64,000 bases of DNA from Epiperipatus broadwayi (lineage: Eukaryota; Onychophora; Udeonychophora; Euonychophora; Peripatidae), in NCBI GenBank assembly GCA_028023455.1, contig JAQFVV010006309.1, positions 2,477,072 through 2,541,071 on the forward strand, written 5' to 3'. Position numbers and translations under genes: made by a program. The first letter of the stretch is position 1. Every line of letters starts with the position of its first letter. The notes beneath the pieces are model-generated. The model saw only the letters and a program-made list of their open reading frames with translations. It had not been told where the DNA came from and made no database searches. Shown here in pieces: positions 21,976 through 33,289 of the stretch.

Positions 21976-22055
21976 AATTAACCAAAAGTACTTCTGCATA
22001 TTGAAAGACTGTATATAATAGTTAATTGCCATTATATGTATTATTTTTATTGTTA
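21962..22055 (-). repeat. right arm of inverted repeat bracketing PLE RT fragment
   Basis: Reverse complement of 20855-20958 with moderate divergence: CAGTTGAGGAGGATTAAGGA pairs with TCCTTAACCTTCCTCAACTG. It abuts the YVDD end of the RT fragment. Confidence 0.65.
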
Positions 22056-22060
22056 TATAT

Positions 22061-23635
22061 ATATGGTGCTAAAGTATAGAGCTGTTCTTCTTATATCATA
22101 TAATCATATATAAATTACACTCTCTATAATCTGTAAATAATAAAATTTACTTACATAAATATGTGAAACAGAGATAATATTTTATAAAATATTTACTCTG
22201 TTTTAAAAATAAGTGTGTGTTTTTAAATGTATACTGTCATGGCTTAAAAAAAATGAAGGCAATTAAGACTGTAAGCCCAATAAGACAAGTAACATTTCTT
22301 CTCATTTAAACTCTAAACTTAGGCTTGAGAAGTTTATTAAGTAATTTTGTGCGTAGTACAAAAAATGAAAGATATTATTAATAACTTAATTTTAATAATC
22401 TATTAATATATTGGTTATAATGAGTTTAATATTCAATTTCAGCCTTTAATAATTTGAACATGCACATTAACAGTTCAAAAGTTAAAATGAATATTACATA
22501 AAAAATCTTAATATTAATTTTCCTTTCATTGCATATGTAATTCTTTTGCATGCATATGTTTTATGAATATGATTTTATTTATTTATTTTATTTAGCTAAG
22601 AGAACTTTCATCAATGAGAACTATAATCATAGTTTTCATGCTTCATAGTCATGGTTCTCATGGAACATGAGAACTATAATGATGATTCTCAGCTAAATAC
22701 AAGGAAGGAAGAAAATAAAATCCACTTTGAAAAGCATTCCCACATACATACTCTAAAAAAATCTTAATGTATATATCTGGACATGTGCAGATCATGCTGA
22801 TTGCTAATAAATATTTTATAAAGATAGCAGGAACATTTACATGCATGAGTGTATAAGTTAATACAATTATATGAAACATGTTAATTACAATTCTATCTTT
22901 CAAATTTATAAAGGAAAAACAAGCCATGCATTTAACCTTGCTAATATTGGTGTTGTGCCTGAGAGATAAGATCATTGGAAATAAAAAAAGCACCATGCCT
23001 TCAACTAATTTCAATAATATTGAATTAAATCATAATTTTAATTAGTAATGTGATTTCATTTGATTAACATTTTGTCCATTCTAGCCAATAATATAGTATG
23101 AATTTGCTAAAAATCTACGTGACAATATTTGAAAAGTTTTAAGTATATTTTATTCAACATCAAACATTTAGTGAGTTTATTTACATATGCTTAAATATCC
23201 CAATACAACATTAATAATCTGCTATCAAGGCAATATTATAAGTACATAGTAAATGGAATTGCATTGACAACACATTATTGATATTCTAATTGATTTATTT
23301 AAGTATGAGACTTAAATAATGTAATTTACATATGATAAGGAGTTAGCATTAGAGTTATATGATGTTATTTACATTATTAAAATCATTTTTAAAAAAACCT
23401 TTATTGAAAAAGTCCTTTTTAATCAGTCAACCTGTGATCCATTATGATAAATGTCTTATTGTAATTTTTTAAAATTTAAAATGATAAAATATATTAATAA
23501 CTTTATATTCTTATGAAACTTTATAAAAATAATTCATTAATTAAATATATATATATATATAATTGCAAGGAAATCAAATCATAAATCACATGACTTAATT
23601 TAATATGCTTCTATTACAAATGTTATATAATGAGC
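22061..23635. other. AT-rich spacer with one small hairpin
   Basis: At about 22593-22697 a short imperfect inverted repeat (TTTAGCTAAGAGAACT...AGCTAAAT, with GAGAACTATAAT twice) lies near the end of a chance 118-codon minus-strand frame. Nothing else recognised. Confidence 0.45.
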
Positions 23636-23639
23636 ATTC

Positions 23640-24210
23640 CAATTGCTCTTAACAAGCTTTCCAGAATAGCCCTATCCTCAGACCAGTTTCTAGCCCTGGC
23701 TTTTGTCAGTGAGGCATTAGTATATTCAAGCATTAGATTTAAAATACTGCCCAGCATTTTATCTAATAGAAAATCTGAAATGTTTAGAAATCCATGTCTT
23801 TAAATCCAGCTCTCTAACTTAAATATCCATATGGGACTGAACTAAGTTCAGATACATCATATAATATTTGTAATACAAGCTTATTTAATTAACCCATGTG
23901 ATATATGACTGCTTTCCTTGCAATTATTGTTATTGCTCGTAAGGCTTTGGTCATTGTCTATTACTAAAGCTATTAATATATGCTGTGTCTGAACTTAGTT
24001 CACTCCCATATGGTTATTTAAGTTAGACATCTGGATTTGAAGATATGATTGTTGGAAAATTTCAGATTTTTTTCTTAATAGATAACCATTAGATAAAGTA
24101 CTGGGTGGTATTTTAAATGTAATGCTTGAATATCTTAGCACTTCGTTGATGAAAGCCAGAGCTAGAAATTGATCTGAGAATAGATATTCTGAAAAGCTTG
24201 TTATATAACA
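23640..24210. mobile_element. family-B-related foldback element
   Basis: The left arm (about 23640-23870) and right arm (about 23985-24205) are imperfect reverse complements: CCTCAGACCAGTTTCTAGCC pairs with GCTAGAAATTGATCTGAG, and ATATGGGACTGAACTAAGTT with AACTTAGTTCACTCCCATAT. It shares the ACTAGTTTCTAGC and CTGAACT.A.TTCAG motifs with other family-B copies. No coding capacity. Confidence 0.68.
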
Positions 24211-24244
24211 TACATATATAATAATAATTGATTTATTTAACATA

Positions 24245-24340
24245 CATATATAAAGGAAGTTGCCTTGACAACAGTTTGAAATTATTGATTGCTATTGATA
24301 TTGGGATTGTCTAAGTGTTGATTGGTTTTTAATGCTACAT
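24245..24340 (-). repeat. family-D repeat copy
   Basis: GTTGCCTTGACAACAGTTTG and GGGATTGTCTAAGTGTTGAT are the reverse complement of the 15.97-16.15 kb copy. It abuts the family-B foldback. Confidence 0.6.
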
Positions 24341-24369
24341 ATATATATATATCATATCTTATTGGTTAA

Positions 24370-24890
24370 CATATTAAACAAAACTAATTCAATGAAAAAT
24401 AAAGAATTAACAAACTAGATAGTTCAGGGATGCAATAATTTCTAAGTTCATATTCATACCATGAGAATGTAAAGTTTTAAATTTATACATAAAAAAAAGC
24501 CTTTCTGTTTTTTCTCTCTTGCAAAGGAAAAATTATTCTGCAACATTAATCACTCTAAAATCATCAATTGAATGATCTGGTAAAGTGAAGTGTTTAGAAA
24601 CTAATCTATCTTCATTTTCATGTAAAATGTCAAATCTATGGTTAGTTATACTAATATGTAGATTGTTTGCTGATTCATCTGCATAATGGTTTAAGCATGT
24701 TACTTTGTATTAAATATAAAAATTTTACACTTCTACACTTAACATAATTGGATATTTACCATTTAAAATCATAAATGCTATCATCTTGAACCATTTTTGC
24801 AATGATAATATGTTTACATGTAAGACACCTTTTTACGTCCACATGATAAACATTATTTTTCTAATACAAAATTAGTAAAAAAAATGGGTT
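24370..24890 (-). pseudogene. PLE GIY-YIG endonuclease remnant (third lineage)
   Basis: Minus-strand blocks in shifting frames: KRCLTCKHIIIAKMVQDDSI, a decayed GIY-YIG core region, ITNHRFDILHENEDRLVSKH, FTLPDHSIDDFRVI and finally FKTLHSHGMNMNLE. This is the order seen in PLE endonucleases of the type with C..C..I....F......Y.I....N...K, then the NHR...I......HF, FW...L.TL.P.G.N C-terminus. Many stops. It lies 3' of the RT part at 25.2-25.7 kb; a family-A repeat (24.9-25.1 kb) sits between. Family identification is good, exact lineage inferred. Confidence 0.7.
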
Positions 24891-24939
24891 TTTACAAGTA
24901 ATCTTTAATTAGGAGAGATTTGAATTCAGATTCCAAGTT

Positions 24940-25100
24940 CTCTTTAGTTATTCAGTTAATCTTATGCATCTAATACATATGACCACATACATATAAGAAA
25001 GATAAATGATCTCCATTATACATATTTTGTGCTGAGCCAGTACTCATCAGTTGGTCCAGATTATCATCTCCCATACATATATATATATAATCAATGTTCG
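24940..25100 (+). repeat. family-A repeat inside a PLE remnant
   Basis: ATATGACCACATACATATAA, GTGCTGAGCCAGTACTCATC and AGTTGGTCCAGATTATCATC are the family-A core. It lies between the endonuclease and RT parts of the minus-strand PLE, so it most likely inserted into it. Confidence 0.7.
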
Positions 25101-25179
25101 GTTTATATTTTTAAATGCTTTATGTCTTTGATATACAAGTTGGGAAAAAAGATTTTAGCTAATCTGTGGAATTTTATAT

Positions 25180-25740
25180 GTTAAAGTGTTTCTATAATGT
25201 TTGATTAATATTAAGTATATCTTCATTAAAAGTAAGAACTAGTAGTGGAACTTCCAACTGGATACTTCTTTTCTTAGTCAGAGAAAGCCCATTTCTGTCA
25301 ATTCCTGAAGATTTTATTATTGCCATATCTAAAACACTTTTAAGTTATTTCATATTTATAAATTTATTATATATAATACTGTTGTTACAAATTCTTTTAA
25401 TTTTTAAAAAAATTGTTATAGAGGATATTAACTTTTAAATTCTTAAGGTGATTACAATCAAAATATATCTACAGCTGTCATTCAGCTGGTTATATATATA
25501 TTAGTTCAAAGAAAGTAGACTACTAATGTAGAAAAATTCTTTGTAAATTGTCTATTTTTATTAAAATTATTTATGTAATTAAAGAAGGTATGAAGTTCTA
25601 CTTCATTGTATGGCCAAATTATAAAGATGTTTTCTATATATCTTAGTCAAGTATGAGGTTTAGCCTAGCATTTTTAAGTAATAAAGAACTCCAATTAAGC
25701 CATAAAAATTACAATATTTGATCTTTTATTGACATATTTT
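25180..25740 (-). pseudogene. PLE reverse transcriptase remnant (third lineage)
   Basis: The minus strand reads FMA.LEFFIT.KC.AKPHT.LRYIENIFIIWPYN, then EVELHTFFNYINNFNKN. Here .. marks in-frame stops. This is RT motif B's tail (FM..LE) followed by LRYIDDIFIIW, with the catalytic DD changed to EN. The stop before LRYI is where Trp is usual (TGG to TGA). Farther on, a decayed segment equivalent to FLD is visible. The fingers domain upstream (beyond 25.74 kb) could not be traced. Confidence 0.72.
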
Positions 25741-26489
25741 ATTACAACATTAATGTTAATGTAATATTTTATTACCGATAATATAAAACATTTTTGTTTT
25801 GAAAATGTTCATATATCTTTTTTATATAAGCAAACTTATCTATTAATGTAGATGGGTATATATCAGTAGAAATTTTTTATTTTATTACTTTCACTCTTTG
25901 CTGAGAATTTTGAAAAATGTACTCATCATTTTAAAACGATGTTGAATGCAAAAATGTGTTAAGGTCATATGAGATGTCCAAGTCATTTACAATTTCCTTT
26001 CATTTTAATCACATATAAAGTCATTTCTGGGGTGAATTGACCTCTTTTATTCACTAAATGTTAAAATCTCTCAGCAAAGTATAAGTTCATCAATTGGTCT
26101 GATTTTTTAAAAACTAAAACATTTTATTAGAGTTTGGTAAATTGAAAAATAGTAAATATTAATGTTTTCGTATCTAATGGATTAATATTGTTTAATTTTT
26201 TTTTTTAACGTTTTACTATCATTTAATGAGAAAATTCTATTGTGGGAAGAATTTAATACTCCAGTAATAACTGTGATTTATTTTTAAAATGAATTTATTA
26301 TAATATTTGTAAATACGTTATTTTAATAATTACCAAATTAATTTTTTTGACATAGATTTTGCTTTTTGTACTTTATATAAATTTATATATATCTTCATTC
26401 TTCTGAGAATTAAGATATAAACATCTAAGATGTAAAAAAATATAAATTAATTAAATAATGAAAAAAAAAAAAGATTTCTAATCATGAAT
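25741..26489. other. AT-rich spacer, nothing recognised
   Basis: Probably includes the 5' part of the minus-strand PLE, but no motif is readable. Confidence 0.35.
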
Positions 26490-26960
26490 TAGAAAAAATT
26501 AACAATCACAAATATCTTGATCAGATGATTAATACAGATGGAAATACATAAATGAAGTAAATTACAAAATTAAACTTAGATAGAATGTTTTTAATAAAAA
26601 TAAATTGATATTTAAACAAACTTGGATTAGAATATTTTTAGTAGAAATATCTTGATATTTAATCAAAATATTATTAAAAGAAAGATTTTTAATATTTATC
26701 AGTTTTTGTTTATGAATTTGAGAGTTGGACAGTTAATTGAAAAGGAAGGCAGAGACTTTGAACAAGAAAGAATCAAAAATTAAATATCTGGCTAAGGGGG
26801 AAAGCAGTTATAATTGACATCATTGAAAAAATAAGAGACTGAAATAAAGCTGGATTGGGCATATTGTTAAGAGATTATAATAGATATAAAATTGAAATCT
26901 TAAAATATATCTCAAAGTAATCATAAAAGATATAGAAAGGGATCAATGTGAGATGAATGG
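26490..26960 (+). pseudogene. RTE-like LINE 3' remnant, part 1
   Basis: Plus-strand blocks in mixed frames: NHKYLDQMINTDGN (the Y-L-G region after the RT palm), then LRVGQLIEKEGRDFEQERIK in the position of ESWT.....R...FE, and IKLDWAYC in the position of .LRWIGH. Short terminal text GTGAGATGAATGGAT reads VR.MD with a TGA where RWMD is usual. The order is that of the C-terminal half of RTE/craft-like LINE proteins. It is interrupted at 26961-26975 by a 1.6-kb insertion and resumes at 28635. Confidence 0.55.
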
Positions 26961-27703
26961 ATTTATGTACCGGGTCGAACCGCTGAAACCACCTACTTAA
27001 ACGTATATATAAGTTTTGGCCGGTTTCAAACTCCTTCATAATACATTTATAATCTTATAAAGGTTACGTGAACGAACCGACATGTTCAAAATGGGAGATC
27101 TTATTGATAGCTTTAACTATCAACAATGGCCCATTCGGCTGCTAGATTCAAACCCCTACTATCCAAACACTTTATTTGTTTCGGAGTAAACTCCAGGCAC
27201 CAGCTATCTATTCAAAAGAATAAACAACGTCTTTGGTCAGTATGCTCATAATCCAGCACTCGAAACCATCCCATAAACTAGCCCAGTCTAATTTTAATCA
27301 GTAATAAATTATACAAAATTGATGGTGGAAAGAATTAATAGAAGGTTGGTAAAAAGAATTGACCGACAAATAAAGTTTAAGTTTTAAAGACAATTTATTA
27401 ACTAACATTAAATTATTTTAAACATTCTATAAATTGAATATAATACACACACACATTTTAAATTAACATTTCTAGACTAGTTTAAATATTCTTGTAGATT
27501 TTAATAATAGAACTCTGGTATTTATCTGATTTAACTAATAACACTGATATAATGATCACGCACATATTAACTCATAATAATAAAGCATTAATAGCATTTG
27601 AAACTTAAACACACATATCAATAGTTCATTTTATGTATGACAAGAGTTCATATAATTTGAATCTTGAATATTTACGAATTACTGCGGTGGCTACTACGTA
27701 TAA

Positions 27704-28027
27704 ATGATAATAAATAAATGTTTACCTAGGATTTTGAATGTAGACATAGAATTTTGTTCTCTTTGGTTGCTGCTTTCGGTGAGGATATTTCCATTACAAA
27801 TACTTCTAGCCGGCTGGGACGTTTCCTTGATGAGTTTCATTATTCTTCATGATTATTATTATTGGAGACAATTAGATACTGACGGAGATTTTCTAAGATG
27901 TTATGCTGACATTATTTCACGGGTAGATCTTGCTGTTTTCATCGGACATCAGGGTGTGGAGAAAAACGTGAGTTCCCAAAATCTTCTCTGCATCTTGTTT
28001 CTGAATACCATTAACTTAACTGATTAA
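27704..28027 (+). CDS. unrecognised open reading frame within the 1.6-kb insertion
   Basis: 107 codons from ATG to TAA. Composition is less AT-driven than other chance frames and contains several CpG-bearing codons. Segment ILLAGWDVSLMSFIILHDYY, then YWRQLDTDGDFLRCYADIIS, then RVDLAVFIGHQGVEKNVSSQ. I see no domain, signal peptide or catalytic motif. It lies in the central, GC-richer part of the insertion. It may be a piece of a retroelement protein or a chance frame; no function is assigned. Confidence 0.25.
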   Translation: MIINKCLPRILNVDIEFCSLWLLLSVRIFPLQILLAGWDVSLMSFIILHDYYYWRQLDTDGDFLRCYADIISRVDLAVFIGHQGVEKNVSSQNLLCILFLNTINLTD

Positions 28028-28116
28028 AATTAACTGACTCAATTGATTTGTGAACTCAACTGAACTATCTCAACTGATTGTCTGATAAAATATTCAGTAT
28101 TGATACCAACGAAGTG

Positions 28117-28481
28117 TTTTCTTTTCGATATCCTCTGGCAAATATCTGTTGTTGAAATTCTTTAGCAATTAATCCTTTGACAATGTGTTTTTTGATTGAT
28201 TGTTTAATTAGTAGTAGCTATTTCAAAATGTGTTGTTTTTGTATCTTTAATTAGTAGCGCACCGCTGTGTGGTATTTTTTTTTAAATATATTTTTCATTT
28301 ATTTATAATATTTAATACTGATACATTTATTTTACATTTGCACGCACATATATAATTTTACTCTACACATCAAAACTAGTTTTAAGATTATTTTTCTTCT
28401 TTAATTTAAATGAAGAGATTTATATATTTTTTTAAAGCTTTTCTTTTCGATATCCTCCGGCAAATATCTGTTGTCGAAATT
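28117..28481 (+). repeat. 45-bp direct repeat, 322 bp apart, within the insertion
   Basis: TTCTTTTCGATATCCTCTGG...AAATATCTGTTGTTGAAAT at 28117-28161 recurs at 28439-28481 with about two substitutions (CTCCGG, GTTGTCG), both consistent with CpG change. Confidence 0.8.
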
Positions 28482-28634
28482 TTTTTAAAAAAAAAAAAAA
28501 AATTAAAACGCTTTAACATACGTAATTTAGCTTTTGTATAGAAAAACTTTTTTTAAACAAGAAACAAAGCATTTATTTACTATTGTTTCTTACGTCCAGT
28601 CCCAACGTTGGGAAAAGCCATTTATGTACCGGGT

Positions 28635-28730
28635 ATGATGAGGAGAGAAAAATTTATGAATTGAAGGAATGGAATAAATTTAAAAAGTTCCTTATTGTCA
28701 AATGGATCAATAATGTTTAAAACTTACAAA
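28635..28730 (+). pseudogene. RTE-like LINE 3' remnant, part 2
   Basis: Reads YDEERKIYELKEWNKFKKFL then IVKWINNV and a stop. Removing the insertion and one direct repeat puts it in frame with VR.MDLCTG upstream. It is taken as the C-terminal end of the LINE protein. Confidence 0.45.
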
Positions 28731-31700
28731 CTTTTTATTTGTTAATTATATAAACTATGATTTAAGGCACATCTGCAACAACTTGTAGAGATAGACAGGT
28801 TTTTTGGTGATTAGTCATCTTATGTTATGTTTTTGTTGCTTCCAAGGATGCTTATAAAAAAATTTGAAACAAGTTATTTTCATTTTGAAATTATCAAATG
28901 TTTTCTGATCTTTCTGAAATTTCAGTTAATATTTTAAAAAATATGCTTTCTTTAAACATACTTTTGCTAAGTTGATAAATATTTTTGTATATAAATTAAG
29001 AATATTTCTTAGCTGTTTGGATAACAGAAAATGATGAACTATGAGTCAATGGCAATAAGAATGCAACAGATCTCTACCAGTAGTGGAGGTCTTGTCATAT
29101 TTTTGATTTTGTTCATTTCAGATGCTTATTTACCAAATTAAATTCTTTATGGGTATATCCTAAAGTCCCTGTAAAAATTTATTTAAAGATGTTTGATATA
29201 ATTCTAAAAACATGGTGACAAGATCATAAGTCATATCAATCTAGTTTGATAGATGTAATTCTATTTTTGTGAAGTATATTTTGGGGAGATTACACATGTA
29301 AAAACAATGAATAATATGAGACTTTCTAAAAACCATATTTTATGGTGAACATGATCATAGTTTAAAAGGCAGATCCCTTTTTTATATATAAAAATTATAT
29401 TAAAAATAGTCTAAATAGGTGTAATATTGATCACAACTGGTTTTACTGGTCAATTGTTGACTTTTGATCAATTGTTTCATGAATAATTTTGGATTTTTCC
29501 AAAATAATAACCCAAATCTATTGTTAATATTATTGGAATTAATAAATAATGGCTGATAATAATCTCTGAATAACTTCCATGATCACAAAATTTTTTCAAG
29601 TTAAGAAGGGCTGTAAAACTAATCTGAAGTGTCCAAATCAAAATCCATAATAAGTGACAGGATTGGATAAGTCACTTTAATGTGGTACAGCACAAATAAG
29701 TCTAAATCCTGATTAAATGTTATACTAAACTAATTAATGAATCTTGCAATGTCAAGATTCAATATCCAGAGTTTATTGATTACAGAATTTTTTTCTCACT
29801 ATCCAACACTGTCTATCACTATATGGACATAAAGTTACAATTATTATTATTTTTCCCCATATTTATATCATTGGAATAGTATCTAAATTTTTGTAATTCA
29901 CTGATATTTTAAACGTTATATAAATAGAGTAAATAATTTCTGTTCACATGATCTCATTTTTTCATATAAGTTAAATTCTCTATAATACAGATGATTAGGC
30001 AATAGAGAGCTATAATTAAGCTATTGTATTCTATCATTACAATATACTCTATTACACCATCTTTAATACATCATTCAGACATCTTAGCTAATCATGGAAT
30101 TGTATTACTGAAACTTTTTTTCTCATATCATGTTGATTTTTATTTATTTCATTAAGTTCTCAACCAATATTTTTTTTTTTTTAGAAAAAACGATATAACT
30201 CAACTTGTTTTTTAAAAAAAACTTTAGTAAATTAAACAATATATTTAAATATTGAGATAATTTTTTTTTTTTTTTTTACTATTACATATTAATTGAATAA
30301 ACAATTTTAGATTTTTATTGGAGAGATTTTACAGCATTTAGATCCTATGAAAGATATTTAGAGTTGTTTTTTTTTTTAAAAAAAAAAAAAACAATCTAAA
30401 AGTACATAATTTTGGAGATATTTTTATTCCAAATGTTTTGTATTTTTTAATATTTAATTTTTATAAATTTATATATTATATATCCTATTTTATTGTAGTA
30501 GCAAATTATATGTCTGTCAAGTTCTTTATACTAAATATTATTTATACAAAAGCTTTAAATTTTGCTAAGCATTGTCAATTTTTCATTTCATAAAAGTTTG
30601 TATACAGCATTATTAAATAAAATAATTGAAAATGTAAAACATGTTTTTACTTAGCTGAACTAATATAATTGGTTCATTTCTGGAACATTATATTTTAGCA
30701 CCAAAATGACAGATCCAAGAATTAATCCAGTTTGTTATAGCTTTTGTATCTACCATTCAACTATTGTGTTAAATTACACAAGACAATGTGATGACACTCA
30801 TATAATCATCTCAGATTGCCTGGAATTTTTTAAGAACAGTAATACATTCATTTACTTTATTATAAATGATTACTTTGTTTGCCCAGATATTAATTTCTAA
30901 ATTTGAAATTTAGATTTTGGGAATGAACTCTAATAAAGTAATCACTATACTGAGAACTATTATTCTTAAAAATGTTTTGTGTTATTTAGAAAACTACATA
31001 TTGTATTTTCAAAGCATTCAAAGCATACTTGAAAATAGTAAAAATAGCAATAGCTAAACTAAACATTGCATGATCCCAAACTTGTTTTTTTTTGCTCTAG
31101 ATTGTTGATGCTTCATCCTAGAACTCTATGTAATTTCTGATGATGTTGATGGTATGATAAAAAATGCCATTATTTGGAATGAGTTTTGAGAATTTATCTA
31201 TTAGTTTCTACTACATACTGATAGCTTATACAATTGGATTGAAAGAACATGGTTCTCTTATATAAATAATATTATGTTAAAATAGTTTATATTCCACATG
31301 ACAATGGTGATAAGATAAAAAATTAAATAGAATATTGTTTTTATTGAATTGCTTTTCAAAAAATTTCCCTTTAGAAGTAATTCACACACCATATTTTAAA
31401 AGCGATTTTAAAATTTTCATCTTGCTGATTAATGCACTTATAATTTATTTATATTTTTAAATTAAAAATATTACATATATATTTAATTTTAAATGCATTT
31501 TATTATTTTATAAATAACTTTTAAAGTTTATTTTTCATTTTAAAAATTAAAATAAAAAAACTGTATAAATATTTCCACAATATTTTTTACTGGTATAAGA
31601 TATTTGGGCAAAAAAAATTGAGGTGCAGTGACTAGCTAGGATGTGTATGCAGGTTGGATAAAACATTAAAAACTTATTTAATATTACATTCAGACTTAGG

Positions 31701-32200
31701 AATATTTTTAGAAGATCATCTCATAATCAACTTAGCAACTCATCCATAATTGGTTGATAATAAAGATCTAATTATTAATAGATGGAGATGTAGACTAAAT
31801 GTCACTATCCTGATTATAAAAATAAATATATATTTATCACTATGCAGTGTTCTCCTTTATCTTTTTATGGTATGTAGCTAATTTATCCATAAAACTTTGA
31901 TGACAGTTGAACAGATTTCAAAATTTTTATTTGTATATCTGAAAATTGCTGATATTTACTGTAAACAACTTTTGATTTCAAATTATTCAAATGATAAGTC
32001 AAATTTTGTTATGTTTTATAGTTTATTATATTCACATTAATTATTTAGATAAAGCTAGAGAATTTTGCTCTAGATATTGTTAGTAGCTTTCAGAAAATTG
32101 TCTACCAAAGGCTTGGAAAATCCTCAAAAAAAAAAAAAAAAAGAACCATAGAGTTCAATAATAGTTACCAAAGAATTGTCCACTGTGATCCATTCATCAG
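28731..32200. other. AT-rich spacer, nothing recognised
   Basis: Long AT-rich stretch with many T and A tracts, including a self-complementary T12/A13 run near 30366-30392. The 64-codon frame at 30706-30900 has no recognisable domain. Decayed transposon coding is possible but not readable. Confidence 0.4.
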
Positions 32201-32229
32201 TTCAGAAATTACTTACTGAAAAATTATTG

Positions 32230-33230
32230 TGCCATGAGTAAAGATTAGCACTATGATTTGAATTTGTAGATTACGAAAAGTCATTTGATTTTATAAGCAT
32301 TTTTATGTTAACTCAAGATTTGATGAACCTAGGATATTGTCAGATTCTGAAGAATATTTATGAAAATGCAGTCATAGTGATTAGATTATATAGTGATTCT
32401 AAATGGATTAACATAGATATAAAGGTCAATGGCAAGGTTATTTTATATGCCAAAGCTGTTTACTGCAGTTCTTCTACAAAAAAAAATTTAGGAATTAAAG
32501 TGAGAATTTTAAGAGAATGAAAATAAATGAAGATTACTTAAATTACATAGATTTTTCAAATGATGCTATTGGTATAGAAAGTAATGCTTCTGCACTTTAG
32601 GAAATATTGCATGAGTTTTCATATAAAAGACACATAATCCAAGACTCAACATAAAAGTTACAAAACATAAATTAATATTTAATAGTTTTTCATAGAAGAA
32701 AATAAAAAAATGATAATCATGAATAGATATATAGATTCAAGATTGGTGGATTAAACTCATCACAGAATTAAACATGGGTGGAGTTCTTTTGATAGGAATA
32801 ATATAATTTTAAAAAGACATATATTTTTGAAAAGATAAGATTTAGTATTTTTTTATGTATGAATCTGAAATTGGACACCTAATGGACAATTTAAAGACTT
32901 CAGATAACATTAATATAAAAGATTATGTGGGGAATAACAAAAATGGATTAAAAATGTAATACATAATTAAGAAAATAAATAAGTGCTATTGGCATTATTA
33001 AGAATTAAGAGGCTGAAAAGAAATTGGACTCCTTACATTTCTAATTATATTGTTAAAAGAAATGACAGTGAATGAATAACTGAAATCTTAAACTGGATCT
33101 CAATTAATTGTATAGAACTAGAAAGAGACTTTATATGAGGTGGGTGTTTGAGATAAGAAAGTTTGACGTTGTTTTGTGAAGGAATAATTATAGATCACGC
33201 ATACTGGATTAAAGTTGAAGAAACATTCAT
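32230..33230 (+). pseudogene. RTE-like LINE reverse transcriptase remnant
   Basis: FEFVDYEKSFDFIS (about 32258-32300) is RT motif A, where intact elements read F.DYEKAFDS. LMNLGYCQILKNIYENAVIV then IRLYSDSKWINI follow as the usual IKNIYE.....I.L block (open frame 32305-32520). YLNYIDFSNDAIGIESNASA (about 32536) is motif C, where the catalytic F(A)DD has become FSND. The motif B segment (QGD..SP) is missing or unreadable. Later text LKRNWTP and MRWVFEIRK matches the C-terminal .L.W.GH and RW.D segments. Non-functional. Confidence 0.75.
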
Positions 33231-33289
33231 TCTGCAGTTGATCAATAATAGTTGAAAATTGTAAGGATTATTTATATTCATTAATAGAT

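Larger units (their letters stand above)
26976..28619. mobile_element. 1.64-kb CpG-bearing insertion flanked by 15-bp direct repeats
   Basis: Bracketed by identical ATTTATGTACCGGGT at 26961-26975 and 28620-28634, with the LINE reading frame picking up on the far side (YDEERKIYELKEWNKFKKFL). On the minus strand the interior begins GGCTTTTCCCAACGTTGGGA, resembling a tRNA primer-binding site placed after an LTR end (...CCGGTACA). On the plus strand TGTACCGGGTCGAACC resembles an LTR start. It holds open frames at 27704-28027 (107 codons, unrecognised) and a 36-codon frame starting MFKMGDLIDSFNYQQWPIRL at about 27083. It keeps many CpGs, unlike the surroundings. A truncated or one-LTR retroelement is likely; not proven. 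Confidence 0.55.

Noticed and set aside
22658-23014. 118-codon minus-strand frame
   Set aside because: No recognisable domain; composition matches AT-rich chance frames, and one end lies in a small inverted repeat.
26976-28619. Ordinary complete LTR retrotransposon
   Set aside because: Only one LTR-like end is visible and the sequence beyond the second 15-bp repeat is LINE, not LTR.
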